Virus record (IMG/VR): IMGVR_UViG_3300040801_001104
Span: 1 to 39,982 of that record
Direction: 5' to 3' (one strand)
Length of the DNA: 39,982 bases
Source of the DNA: a virus
Shown: positions 6,925 to 14,344 of the stretch, in pieces
Layout: every line of letters begins with the position of its first letter
Position numbering within the stretch: the first letter of the stretch is position 1
Position numbers and translations under genes: made by a program
Notes under the pieces: model-generated
Told to the model about the DNA's origin: nothing
Databases searched by the model: none
What the model saw: only the letters and a program-made list of their open reading frames with translations

Positions 6925-9278
6925 TACGCAGTCCTGTTAACGCGGATACGACCCCCTGTGATCGTCGAGGGGGTGATTCCAGCTGCGGTGTCAGGGTCTT
7001 CTTCGAATACTTGGCGAAGCCACGCGGGGTTGAGGTCGGTCGCGAGCGCGTCGCCGGTGTCCACACCCGCAGACGGACCGACGAGGTCGAAGCGCAGACT
7101 GGCCGAACCCGCATCTGACTTGTAGCCGCGTCCTGTGACCTGCACACCGAGGATACCCGTGACGTCAAGCGGCAGCCGCTCTACGGCGAAGTCCGATGCG
7201 CCGGAGATGTCGGCGCCGCCTGTGAAGGTCGCTCCGTTCTCGAATGCGCCGTTCGCGAGTGTCTCAGTGGATGCGATCGAGTTGCCGGATGCGCCCAGTG
7301 TGGCCGCGTCGATGAACAGCTGCGGGTCAAATACGGACGAGGCGATCGCGTCGGCGTTGGCAGTCGTGCCTGTACCGTACGCCGTTCCCGCGCCCGCGCC
7401 CGCGTTAATCGCCGCGAGAAGGTTCTGCAGCGTTGCTTCAGTATCAGCGCCGATGTCGACCTCGTTCACGGGGTTCGAGGAGAACGTGGTGCGGAACGTG
7501 TAAGTCTTCGATCCGACCGTAACTGTCTCGCCCGCGGTCGGGTTCGCTGTCAGCGTCAGTATCGCGCTGGCCCGGGTGTTGACAGCCTCAATGTACGTGT
7601 CATCCCATGCGATACGCTGGTTCAGGACCGAGTAGCTGAAGTCGCCGTCGTCAGGCTGCTCTGCTGCCACACCCGATCCAGCGGTCAGGGTGAAGGCGTT
7701 GTTGGATTCGTCGATGATGGCACCGTCGAAGCCAGCCAACAAGCTGACCGAGGCGAAATCGGTGTCGTCGATGGCGTCGCGCCCGAACTGTGCTGTGGGG
7801 GTGGCAAAATCTGTCGTGTAGCGGGCTACACCTTTGGTCAGTCGCACCTCGTCGACGTAGCCGACGAACACGTTGTCAGTGTCCAAGGTCGGGACACCTG
7901 AGACAACATCCCAGCTGGAGGCAATCCCGAACGGGGCGCTACCGGCATGGTAAGTGTTGTTGTCGGTGCGGTCGACGCCTATCTGGGTGCCGTTCAGGAA
8001 CATCCGTGTGGTGCCGACGCCGGATACGACCTCGCGGCACACCGCGATGTGATACCATTTGCGGAAGTCAATATCGACGGGATACTGCTGGATGATCGTT
8101 TCGGTTGTGCCATCGGTCGTAATCGTCCAGCGCAGCGTGTCGTTGGAGCTGTTGAACGAGAGCTTGTACTCGCGATCGTTACCGGTCTCGTCCCATTTCG
8201 AGAACAATATATACTCGTTCGTGGTCGGGATGGCGTCAAACCGGAAGAAGCCTTCCAATGTGAACGCACCTGCACCGAGTTCGAACGCGGTGTTGTCGGC
8301 GATCCGCACACCGGTGGACGCGTCGACATGGTCAAGGATACCGGACCCGAGGTTCTCGCGGGGCTGAGCTGTCCAGCCGCCGCCTTCGTCTTCGTTACGC
8401 ATTTCCTGCGCCGCCACGAACACCTGACCGAGTAAGTCGTTGTTGTACGTTCCGTTCGCATCGCAGATGACGATGTCGCGTACCCAGCGCGTCGAAACAT
8501 CGACTGGGTAATCATCGTTACCCTCGATGCTCATCGACGGCGGCAGAAGGCCGAGGATGTCAATGTTGTTGTTTCCAGTGTCGGTCAAAGCAACGCCGTT
8601 CGCGTCGATCGCGAGGTTGCTCGCGGAGATGTCGCCGACATAGACGTCCACATCCGCAGTCGTGGCGGACGCGTTCGTGACGACCTTGATGTTAATAGAG
8701 TACCACGTCTGCGCTTGGATAACTGGCGATCCAGATACCGCGAGCTGGGTCGGTCCGGTCAGGGCTGTCGTGCCAGAGACCCAGTCGGCGGCGTAAAGGA
8801 TTAGACGGCCCGAGGGGTTCACGCCAAGGTACCCGCGTATTTCACCTGCGGAGTCTTGGAAGCTGCAGATCATGCCCTGGTGTCCTTCGACAGCCGGCAA
8901 TGTGTCGATCGAGAAGGCGATGTGGAAAATGCGGGTCGTTTGGGTGGTGCCGGGAATGGCGATACGCATGGACTGCTCGCCTTGCTGCGTCCACGTTGGT
9001 GAAGAGGAGGAAAACCGTTGGAACGTGGCCGAGGAATAGAGCGCGAAGTCGCCGCGCCGAGCGCCCCATGCGGGAACGCCTATCCCCATCGTACCTTCCA
9101 TCTCCCACCGAGACGCGCCGGATGCGACGGGGTCGTTGGTAAACCCGTCCCCGATAATGTTGAGGCCTTCAGTTTCGGAGAATAGGAAGCCCGCTCGCAC
9201 AAGGCCGACGTTCTCATCGACTTCGGTAGCGGCTCCAGAGCCGTAAATGTCCATTGAGGTTGTGTAAAGCAAAGTCAT
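6924..9278 (-). CDS. LamG-like (concanavalin-fold) virion protein (784 aa)
   Basis: A large beta-rich protein. Residues about 30-270 and 280-470 look like two LamG/concanavalin-like lectin domains. The second contains FTLEGFFRFDAIPTTNEYIL, RKWYHIAVCR and MFLNGTQIG, which is the classic LamG pattern. Residues about 590-700 (GETVTVGSKTYTFRT, then NLLAAINAG and GASGNSIAST) match a small domain common in phage tail proteins. The C-terminus (VQVTGRGYKSDAGSASLRF) looks like a virion C-terminal domain. Such lectin folds usually bind glycans or decorate tails. It lies exactly between the two gp10-like halves, with its start near the first one's stop and its stop overlapping the second one's start, so all three are likely one operon and perhaps one tail assembly. 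Confidence 0.75.
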   Translation of the reverse strand: MTLLYTTSMDIYGSGAATEVDENVGLVRAGFLFSETEGLNIIGDGFTNDPVASGASRWEMEGTMGIGVPAWGARRGDFALYSSATFQRFSSSSPTWTQQGEQSMRIAIPGTTQTTRIFHIAFSIDTLPAVEGHQGMICSFQDSAGEIRGYLGVNPSGRLILYAADWVSGTTALTGPTQLAVSGSPVIQAQTWYSINIKVVTNASATTADVDVYVGDISASNLAIDANGVALTDTGNNNIDILGLLPPSMSIEGNDDYPVDVSTRWVRDIVICDANGTYNNDLLGQVFVAAQEMRNEDEGGGWTAQPRENLGSGILDHVDASTGVRIADNTAFELGAGAFTLEGFFRFDAIPTTNEYILFSKWDETGNDREYKLSFNSSNDTLRWTITTDGTTETIIQQYPVDIDFRKWYHIAVCREVVSGVGTTRMFLNGTQIGVDRTDNNTYHAGSAPFGIASSWDVVSGVPTLDTDNVFVGYVDEVRLTKGVARYTTDFATPTAQFGRDAIDDTDFASVSLLAGFDGAIIDESNNAFTLTAGSGVAAEQPDDGDFSYSVLNQRIAWDDTYIEAVNTRASAILTLTANPTAGETVTVGSKTYTFRTTFSSNPVNEVDIGADTEATLQNLLAAINAGAGAGTAYGTGTTANADAIASSVFDPQLFIDAATLGASGNSIASTETLANGAFENGATFTGGADISGASDFAVERLPLDVTGILGVQVTGRGYKSDAGSASLRFDLVGPSAGVDTGDALATDLNPAWLRQVFEEDPDTAAGITPSTITGGRIRVNRTA

Positions 9279-9280
9279 GT

Positions 9281-10531
9281 TCAGCTCTCCGAGGCGACAA
9301 CCTTGCGGATCGTTTCAGCGACACCGTGGTTGGAAATTTGTTGCGCTTGGCCACCTATAGCATAGACCATGTAGTCTTGGTCAACAAGGAAGATGGTCCC
9401 CTTGATGTTCACAACCGTACCCTCAAGGGCGCCGCGATCGTAAACACGCCCGGCGACGGGGTTGAAAGGCAGGTCGACGTTGCCGGTCGCGTACCAGATT
9501 TCGGTCACCGACTTGCCGATGAACCAAGCGGTATCCTGCACGACCTGAAGGCTCACGATCTCGTCCGGCTTGGATTCAGCCGTGGCAAAGTTCAGGGCGT
9601 CAATGGTCACGGCTGCCGGCTCGACCCAGTAAAAACGATCGGTCCGCCCGATGGCGACGATGACGTAGCTCTTGAGTGTGGCCACCTGAGACGGTGGTAG
9701 GCCGTCTGGCACCTCGACCCCGCTCAGACCGTGGTTGTTGGCGCCGGTCAGTGTGCCGCCCGCCGGGGCCGTCAGGTTGGTTCCTGATGGCGAGACTGTG
9801 AGCGTGTAGTCGTTAGCGGCTGCGGTGTCCAGATTTGAAGTGATGGTAACTTCAGTACCGGACGAGTTAAGCGCTGCAGTAAAATTCTGGTTCTGTCCTG
9901 CAAGTGTGGCAGAATAGTCAACGCCCGAAGTCCCAGTGAAGGAGATGGCGGCGACGAAGTTCGCGAAAGATAGGGCGTATGTGCCAGCAATCGCGATCTT
10001 AAACGGGTTTGCTTCGGTTCCCGAACCGTCAGAAACAACGCCAGATACAGGTGTCTCAAATTCATAATATGTCCCATTCAGTTCAATGGTGTCGCCAGCT
10101 GCGACATCGGTGCCGCCCGAGAAGCTGATGACGCCGGTGGCTTGAGTGCCGCCGCCGTAGAATTGAAGGCGATTGCCGTCCGCGATGAACAGACGTTCGT
10201 AATCGAGACCCTTGACGGAAGACATGCTGACTTCGCCAGAGCCGTATATCACGCCGGTGATCGGGTACGTGGTGCCGTCCGTATCACGCCGGTACAGGGT
10301 ATCCCCCGACACGAAGAAGAGGGCGTCGTTGAAGATACCAGGTTCGGAATAGACCTTGCGGATTGGACCTGTACCGTAGAAGCCCAGTATCTCCGTTGCC
10401 GGTCGGCCCACGGCAGCCCGCTTCTGGCCCTGAAACGGGTTTTCCTCGAAGAACCGGTTGAGCAGCGCGGCGGGAGGCAGGTCGGCGTAGACCCTTTGGA
10501 AATCGGAGAAGCTGAGATCAAGGGGCGGCAT
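9281..10531 (-). CDS. N-terminal half of gp10-like DNA-stabilisation protein
   Basis: The opening (RVYADLPPAALLNRFFEENP) and the propeller blades (FVSGDTLYRRDTDGTTYPI, RLFIADGNRLQFY, DRFYWVEPA, VVQDTAWFIGKSVTEIWYAT, NIKGTIFLVDQDYMVYAIGG) fit P22 gp10-type packaged-DNA stabilisation protein. The frame stops just after QQISNHGVAETIRK, equivalent to mid-protein in the family. An extra domain of about 130 residues (GDTIELNGTYYEFETP through NNHGLSG) interrupts a blade at about 125-255. The missing C-terminal part is in the gene at 6040-6924. Start and upstream stop overlap as TGATG, so translation is coupled to the gp4-like gene, as gp4 and gp10 pair in P22. Confidence 0.8.
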   Translation of the reverse strand: MPPLDLSFSDFQRVYADLPPAALLNRFFEENPFQGQKRAAVGRPATEILGFYGTGPIRKVYSEPGIFNDALFFVSGDTLYRRDTDGTTYPITGVIYGSGEVSMSSVKGLDYERLFIADGNRLQFYGGGTQATGVISFSGGTDVAAGDTIELNGTYYEFETPVSGVVSDGSGTEANPFKIAIAGTYALSFANFVAAISFTGTSGVDYSATLAGQNQNFTAALNSSGTEVTITSNLDTAAANDYTLTVSPSGTNLTAPAGGTLTGANNHGLSGVEVPDGLPPSQVATLKSYVIVAIGRTDRFYWVEPAAVTIDALNFATAESKPDEIVSLQVVQDTAWFIGKSVTEIWYATGNVDLPFNPVAGRVYDRGALEGTVVNIKGTIFLVDQDYMVYAIGGQAQQISNHGVAETIRKVVASES

Positions 10532-11310
10532 CAGAACATCCCCGCGTCAGGGTTCCCGCCGTAGAAGCCAGTGTGGAACGATTGATATGTGGGCGTACCG
10601 GCATCACCGATCAGAACCTCTTGGTTCTGGCGGTACCAGCCGCGTATGAACGAGGTCATTTCTTTATATCTCGCCAAAGTCACCTCGGTTTGTTTCATGC
10701 CGAACGTCGGCGACAGACGCAGGGCCAGGCCGGTGATCCAGTAGTCGTTGAACATCTGCGGGAAGGGCATTTCGCCGCCCAGAATAAGATTCTGTGTCTG
10801 GTTCCAAGAGGCCGTGTCTTCGCGGAACACGTACTCGCGTGTTGGGTTGCGCCCTGCGCCGCGTGGCTCCAGCGTAACCGTAGTGTCGTTGCCGTCCACT
10901 TCGAAAAACATGCCGTTGGCGTCGAGCGTTACGTTAGCGGTGAACCCGGCGTCCACGATCGACATGATCGCGCCGTCCATCGGCTGGTATTGGAAGTAGA
11001 TTGTCTGGGCCGAGGTGTTGCGCAGAAGCACGCGTGACTGCACCGGAGGGTACTTCAGATCCCGCGCGTCACGGGCGTTCGGGTCGCCCGGATACGCTGG
11101 GTGCTGGCGCTGGTCGGGGGAGGTGTTGAACGGGTATGGGATGTACCAAGGCTTGTATTTAATACCTATGGTCGATCCCGCGAGCGAGTTCACCATAGCT
11201 TGGAGCAGACGAAGCGCCTCCGTCTGCTCGTCAGTCGTCGGCGTCTCGCCCTGCCCGATGTAGTTGGACTCGCGGAACGCTGGCGTGATGATGTCAGTCA
11301 GTACCGTCAT
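10531..11310 (-). CDS. P22 gp4-like tail accessory factor (259 aa)
   Basis: A 259-residue protein with an N-terminal helical segment (MTVLTDIITPAFRESNYIG, then EQTEALRLLQAMVNSLAGS) typical of P22 gp4-type head-completion/tail accessory proteins. The middle is beta-rich (NVTLDANGMFFEVDGND), and the helical C-terminus resembles family members (FNDYWITGLALRLSPTFG). In P22, gp4 binds under the portal and gp10 binds gp4, and the two genes are adjacent here as well. Start at 11310 with AGGATC upstream, overlapping the preceding gene by 17 bases. Confidence 0.75.
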   Translation of the reverse strand: MTVLTDIITPAFRESNYIGQGETPTTDEQTEALRLLQAMVNSLAGSTIGIKYKPWYIPYPFNTSPDQRQHPAYPGDPNARDARDLKYPPVQSRVLLRNTSAQTIYFQYQPMDGAIMSIVDAGFTANVTLDANGMFFEVDGNDTTVTLEPRGAGRNPTREYVFREDTASWNQTQNLILGGEMPFPQMFNDYWITGLALRLSPTFGMKQTEVTLARYKEMTSFIRGWYRQNQEVLIGDAGTPTYQSFHTGFYGGNPDAGMF

Positions 11311-11680
11311 CTGTTTGATCCTGTTGGCCGAGGAACTCGTCTAACTCCGTCTTAAGCGCTTCCAGCTTCGGAGTCGACAAGTTCTTGGCGTAGTCCACGT
11401 TATGCCCATCAAGATACGCCATTATTTCTTGGCGGTACTCTTTTTCAGCTTTCTTGGCTTCGCGCTGGGCTTGCTCCGCTTCGAGTCTGGCAGCGGCGGC
11501 GTCTTCCCCCACTTGAACGGCTTCTTCGGCAACACTTTGCCCTTTTTGGACCGCTTCTGCGTGTTCGTAGTAGCCATCTGGACATTCCTCCGCGCAGTGG
11601 ATGATGGTGTGCTTTTCGAGACCGGGTGTGTACACCATCTTCGGGTACTCCACCCACTTGTTCTGGGTCAGTTTCGCCAT
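11294..11680 (-). CDS. Small coiled-coil protein (128 aa)
   Basis: The start at 11680 (MAKLTQNKWVEYPKMVYTPG) follows AGAGGAC and is preferred to a longer reading from 11764, which has no good ribosome site and runs into the terminator zone. Residues about 45-95 are Ala/Glu/Lys/Gln-rich and probably coiled coil. The C-terminal part (NLSTPKLEALKTELDEFLG) has the look of a small SAP- or Ead-like helical domain. It lies between the coat gene and the gp4-like gene, where P22-like phages often have a small head-completion or decoration protein. The function is unknown. Confidence 0.65.
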   Translation of the reverse strand: MAKLTQNKWVEYPKMVYTPGLEKHTIIHCAEECPDGYYEHAEAVQKGQSVAEEAVQVGEDAAAARLEAEQAQREAKKAEKEYRQEIMAYLDGHNVDYAKNLSTPKLEALKTELDEFLGQQDQTDDGTD

Positions 11681-11748
11681 GTCGTTTGTCCTCTTGATGC
11701 GTCCGGGGACGCTGATGCTAGGGTTAATCATAGTGACACATCTTTCAC

Positions 11749-11778
11749 AAAAAAGACCCGCCAAGTCAATGGCGGGTC
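11749..11778 (-). terminator. Rho-independent terminator after coat protein gene
   Basis: Read leftward, an 8-bp perfect stem (GACCCGCC at 11755-11762 pairing with GGCGGGTC at 11771-11778) with an 8-base loop is followed by six T residues. It lies 27 bases past the coat protein stop. It would lower expression of the downstream tail genes relative to coat protein, a common way to obtain many more coats than tails. Confidence 0.88.
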
Positions 11779-11804
11779 TGTTTTCAGGTTTGCAGTGTCA
11801 GCAC

Positions 11805-13136
11805 TTAGGCGGTTCCGAAGAACTTCACGCCCATGCTGCGCTGGCGCGCCTGTGCCTGTACGAACATGTCGACACGGCAACGGTGTGCGCCGGTATCGGG
11901 ATCAGAGTAGAACCACAGCCTCGGCATCAGGGGTGCCGTGCCGTCGCGTTCTGCATCTGCCAGAGAGCGGCGGAAGCCTTGGCCCGTGTAGGGCATGATG
12001 AGTGGCGCCGAGTGGCAGACCACAGCTTCTTTCTTGAACATCAGACGCGGCGTGTAGGTCGTGGAGGCCGCTCCGAGGAACGTGACCGCCGCGCCCGAGG
12101 CCGGAGCTGCGTCAACCGTTGCGTGCGCGCGGTTCACACCGTTTGCACCAGATACCGCCGTACCGCCGCCGACGATGATCGCCGGGTAGATGCGGATGGT
12201 AGCTGCACCGGAAGCGAACGTGGCGCCCGTGATGACCGTGAACTGCTGTGTGAAGCCACGGTTCTGTTCGATCTCAGGGTCGAACGCTTCCACGCCCGCG
12301 ATTGTGAAGACCTCACCGGGATTGATGGTTTGGCCGTTCGTACCCGCGAGGGTGATCTCCTGCGTCATGTAGTAGCCGGCGTTGGAGCCAGCGTCTGCAG
12401 CCGCAGAGTAATCCACGTCTTGGTTCGCGCTCGCGACCGTGACGGTTGCGGTAGGTGTCCGCGAACCGGTCGTGATGCGGCCAAGCTGGTTGGACGCCTT
12501 GATCGGAATGTTGTCCAGAAGACCGCGAAAGCCGTTGCGCATCGCACGAGGAGCTTCCGAGGACAGCGCCGGTGCATCGTTGTAGATGTACTGGGCGAGG
12601 TTCTGGTGGTCAACGTGGGTCAGAACCGCGTTGATGTCCATGTCCGATTCCAGCGAGTTCAGGGCCAGACGGGTACGCGCTTGAGCGAACTCAAGAGGTA
12701 CGTCGATGTCGGAACCCCAATCACCCGTGGAAAGGTGGAAGGTTTTCACCGCAGTGTCGAAGATGTGGTAGTCGATCCGGCTTGCCAAACGCGAGATACC
12801 GTTCATCAGCGCTTTGTTCTTACGCGCGGACTGCAGGTCCGTAACCGATTCGATGTCGGACGCGCCCATCGAAAGTCCGAAGACCTTGTTCAGGGTGAAC
12901 GTCTGAGCGCCAAACACGGTGTCTTGCACGCCCGATGAGAGGTTCGCGACAGCGCCATCGGTTTCAGTGATGACGTAATCGGGACCAACCTGCTCGGATA
13001 CGACAAAGCCGTTGCGGTCGTTCATTTCAGTCGAGTGCATTTCCCACTCGATGAGATCAGAGGAAACCAGGTTGTTCCGCAAGGTCGACATAATCGCCTT
13101 GAGGATCAGCCGGGACTGAGGGACTGTAATCGTCAT
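11805..13136 (-). CDS. Major capsid (coat) protein, P22-like
   Basis: 443 residues, close to P22 coat (430). Residues about 230-310 contain the segment NPGEVFTIAGVEAFDPE followed by GFTQQFTVITGATF and AATIRIYPAIIVGGG, which resembles the inserted I-domain of P22 gp5-type coats. The C-terminal region includes LMFKKEAVVCHSAPLIMPY, as expected for the HK97-fold P-domain end of this family. The order portal-scaffold-coat-gp4-gp10 is the P22 order. The start follows AAAGG. A strong terminator stands just downstream. Confidence 0.85.
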   Translation of the reverse strand: MTITVPQSRLILKAIMSTLRNNLVSSDLIEWEMHSTEMNDRNGFVVSEQVGPDYVITETDGAVANLSSGVQDTVFGAQTFTLNKVFGLSMGASDIESVTDLQSARKNKALMNGISRLASRIDYHIFDTAVKTFHLSTGDWGSDIDVPLEFAQARTRLALNSLESDMDINAVLTHVDHQNLAQYIYNDAPALSSEAPRAMRNGFRGLLDNIPIKASNQLGRITTGSRTPTATVTVASANQDVDYSAAADAGSNAGYYMTQEITLAGTNGQTINPGEVFTIAGVEAFDPEIEQNRGFTQQFTVITGATFASGAATIRIYPAIIVGGGTAVSGANGVNRAHATVDAAPASGAAVTFLGAASTTYTPRLMFKKEAVVCHSAPLIMPYTGQGFRRSLADAERDGTAPLMPRLWFYSDPDTGAHRCRVDMFVQAQARQRSMGVKFFGTA

Positions 13137-13155
13137 TGTTCAAAGCCTTTCCGCT

Positions 13156-14136
13156 TTAGATGCTCCAGAAGGCCTTATCGAACTCGTCTTGATCGTCAGG
13201 CCCATACCGTTTGTCCACTTGCTTCTTCGCAGCCGGTTTTTTGCGGCTTGGCGTTTCAGGTGCGGACGTGCGCTTCTTTCCGGCAGAAGCCTGGGCCGAG
13301 AACCGCTCTTCAAGACGTCCGAGCATTTTAGCCCTATCGCCCTTTTCAAGGCTGACCATCTTGCGAAGCTGGTCAATGTTATTGGCCAAGAAATACGAAA
13401 TGTCAACTCCCTGATCGGAATCGAGAAGATCTCGGGCCAACTCTGGGGTGAAGTTCGTTTCCTCGACGATCTTGAAGTCATCGCCGTATTTCTTGGCGCC
13501 TTCAGACGCCACGGCAGCGTGACGCTTCCGGTAATGCTCGATCAACTCTTTGTTTTTGTCTGTTTCTCCGCGCTTGGAGTACTTCTCCTCCAGTTCGGCC
13601 TCTTTCTGAGCCGCGCGCCAGTCGATCATGGCTTCAGCATACTTCTCGTCGACCTTGCCATACTCGTAGTCGTCGGGATTGGGCTTCGGTTTCGCAGCTG
13701 GTCGCGAAGTGTCAGACTGTTTCGCCTCAAGCGCTTCCAAGCGTTTTTCGAGTTCGAGCGCACGCATATCGGCGTCGAAAGCCTCTTTCTCCGCTTTCCG
13801 TCGCGCTTCGGTGATCTCTTTTATGCGCTCTTCGGCGGTCTGCTTTTTGGGCTTTCCGTCTTCTGCAGCCTTTTTCTTTGCCGCGCGAGCTTCATCGACG
13901 TCGTCATCGTCGCCACCGTCATCGCTGTCCGCAACTCCGGCAGTGTCGTCGTCATCTGGTTCCGTATCGTCGTCGGAATCATCTGCGTCGTCTCGGTCAT
14001 CGTCATCGGTGTCGTCCTCCAACGCGGCAGCGGCTGCGGCTTCGGCTTCGGCAGCCAGGCGCTTCGATTCCTCTGTCATTTCGACAGCGTCTTCATCGGG
14101 CAGCTCGTCGTCGAGCTTGAAGTTACGTACGTTCAT
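13156..14136 (-). CDS. Scaffolding protein (326 aa)
   Basis: Located between portal and coat genes, exactly where P22-like phages carry scaffold. The N-terminal ~100 residues are extremely acidic, with long Asp-rich runs. The centre is a charged helical coiled coil (about 105-150, ALELEKRLEALEAK), and the C-terminus is basic (KKRTSAPETPSRKKPAAKKQ) before a short acidic end (DEFDKAFWSI). P22 gp8 also binds coat through a positively charged C-terminal helix-turn-helix. Scaffold drives procapsid assembly and exits before maturation. Start behind CAGAGGAC. Confidence 0.8.
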   Translation of the reverse strand: MNVRNFKLDDELPDEDAVEMTEESKRLAAEAEAAAAAALEDDTDDDDRDDADDSDDDTEPDDDDTAGVADSDDGGDDDDVDEARAAKKKAAEDGKPKKQTAEERIKEITEARRKAEKEAFDADMRALELEKRLEALEAKQSDTSRPAAKPKPNPDDYEYGKVDEKYAEAMIDWRAAQKEAELEEKYSKRGETDKNKELIEHYRKRHAAVASEGAKKYGDDFKIVEETNFTPELARDLLDSDQGVDISYFLANNIDQLRKMVSLEKGDRAKMLGRLEERFSAQASAGKKRTSAPETPSRKKPAAKKQVDKRYGPDDQDEFDKAFWSI

Positions 14137-14161
14137 TGTAGATGTCCTCTGAGGTTAAAAA

Positions 14162-14344
14162 TCAGTTGCGGCCATTGACCATCTTCTTCTTGCCCTTGTT
14201 CTTGGACGCGATGTTGCCTTTCGGCAGAAGATAATCGGAAAGGACGTCGGCAGTCCCAGAAGGCGACAGCGCGCGGGCTGCCCCTTTGAGCTTACCCATC
14301 ATTCCCCGTACCTTGGTTTTCGCTTTCACTCGTTTGCCGGCCAT
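14162..14344 (-). CDS. Small basic protein (60 aa)
   Basis: The start at 14344 (MAGKRVKAKTKVRGMMGKLK) follows ATGGAG at good spacing; an upstream ATG would add 13 residues. The protein is strongly basic and short, ending KNKGKKKMVNGRN. It overlaps the 3' end of the portal gene by 53 bases. Some phages have small basic proteins next to portal or scaffold. The function is not recognisable. Confidence 0.6.
   Translation of the reverse strand: MAGKRVKAKTKVRGMMGKLKGAARALSPSGTADVLSDYLLPKGNIASKNKGKKKMVNGRN

Noticed and set aside
11601-12938. 445-codon rightward ORF antisense to the coat protein gene
   Set aside because: Its sequence is Arg/Val/His-rich with no motifs, it has no ribosome site, and it mirrors the coat gene, which is clearly real. 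It is a shadow of GC-biased codons.
13189-14178. 329-codon rightward ORF opposite the scaffold gene
   Set aside because: Hydrophobic Val/Phe/Leu-rich translation is the expected antisense of Asp/Glu/Lys codons. It has no start signals.
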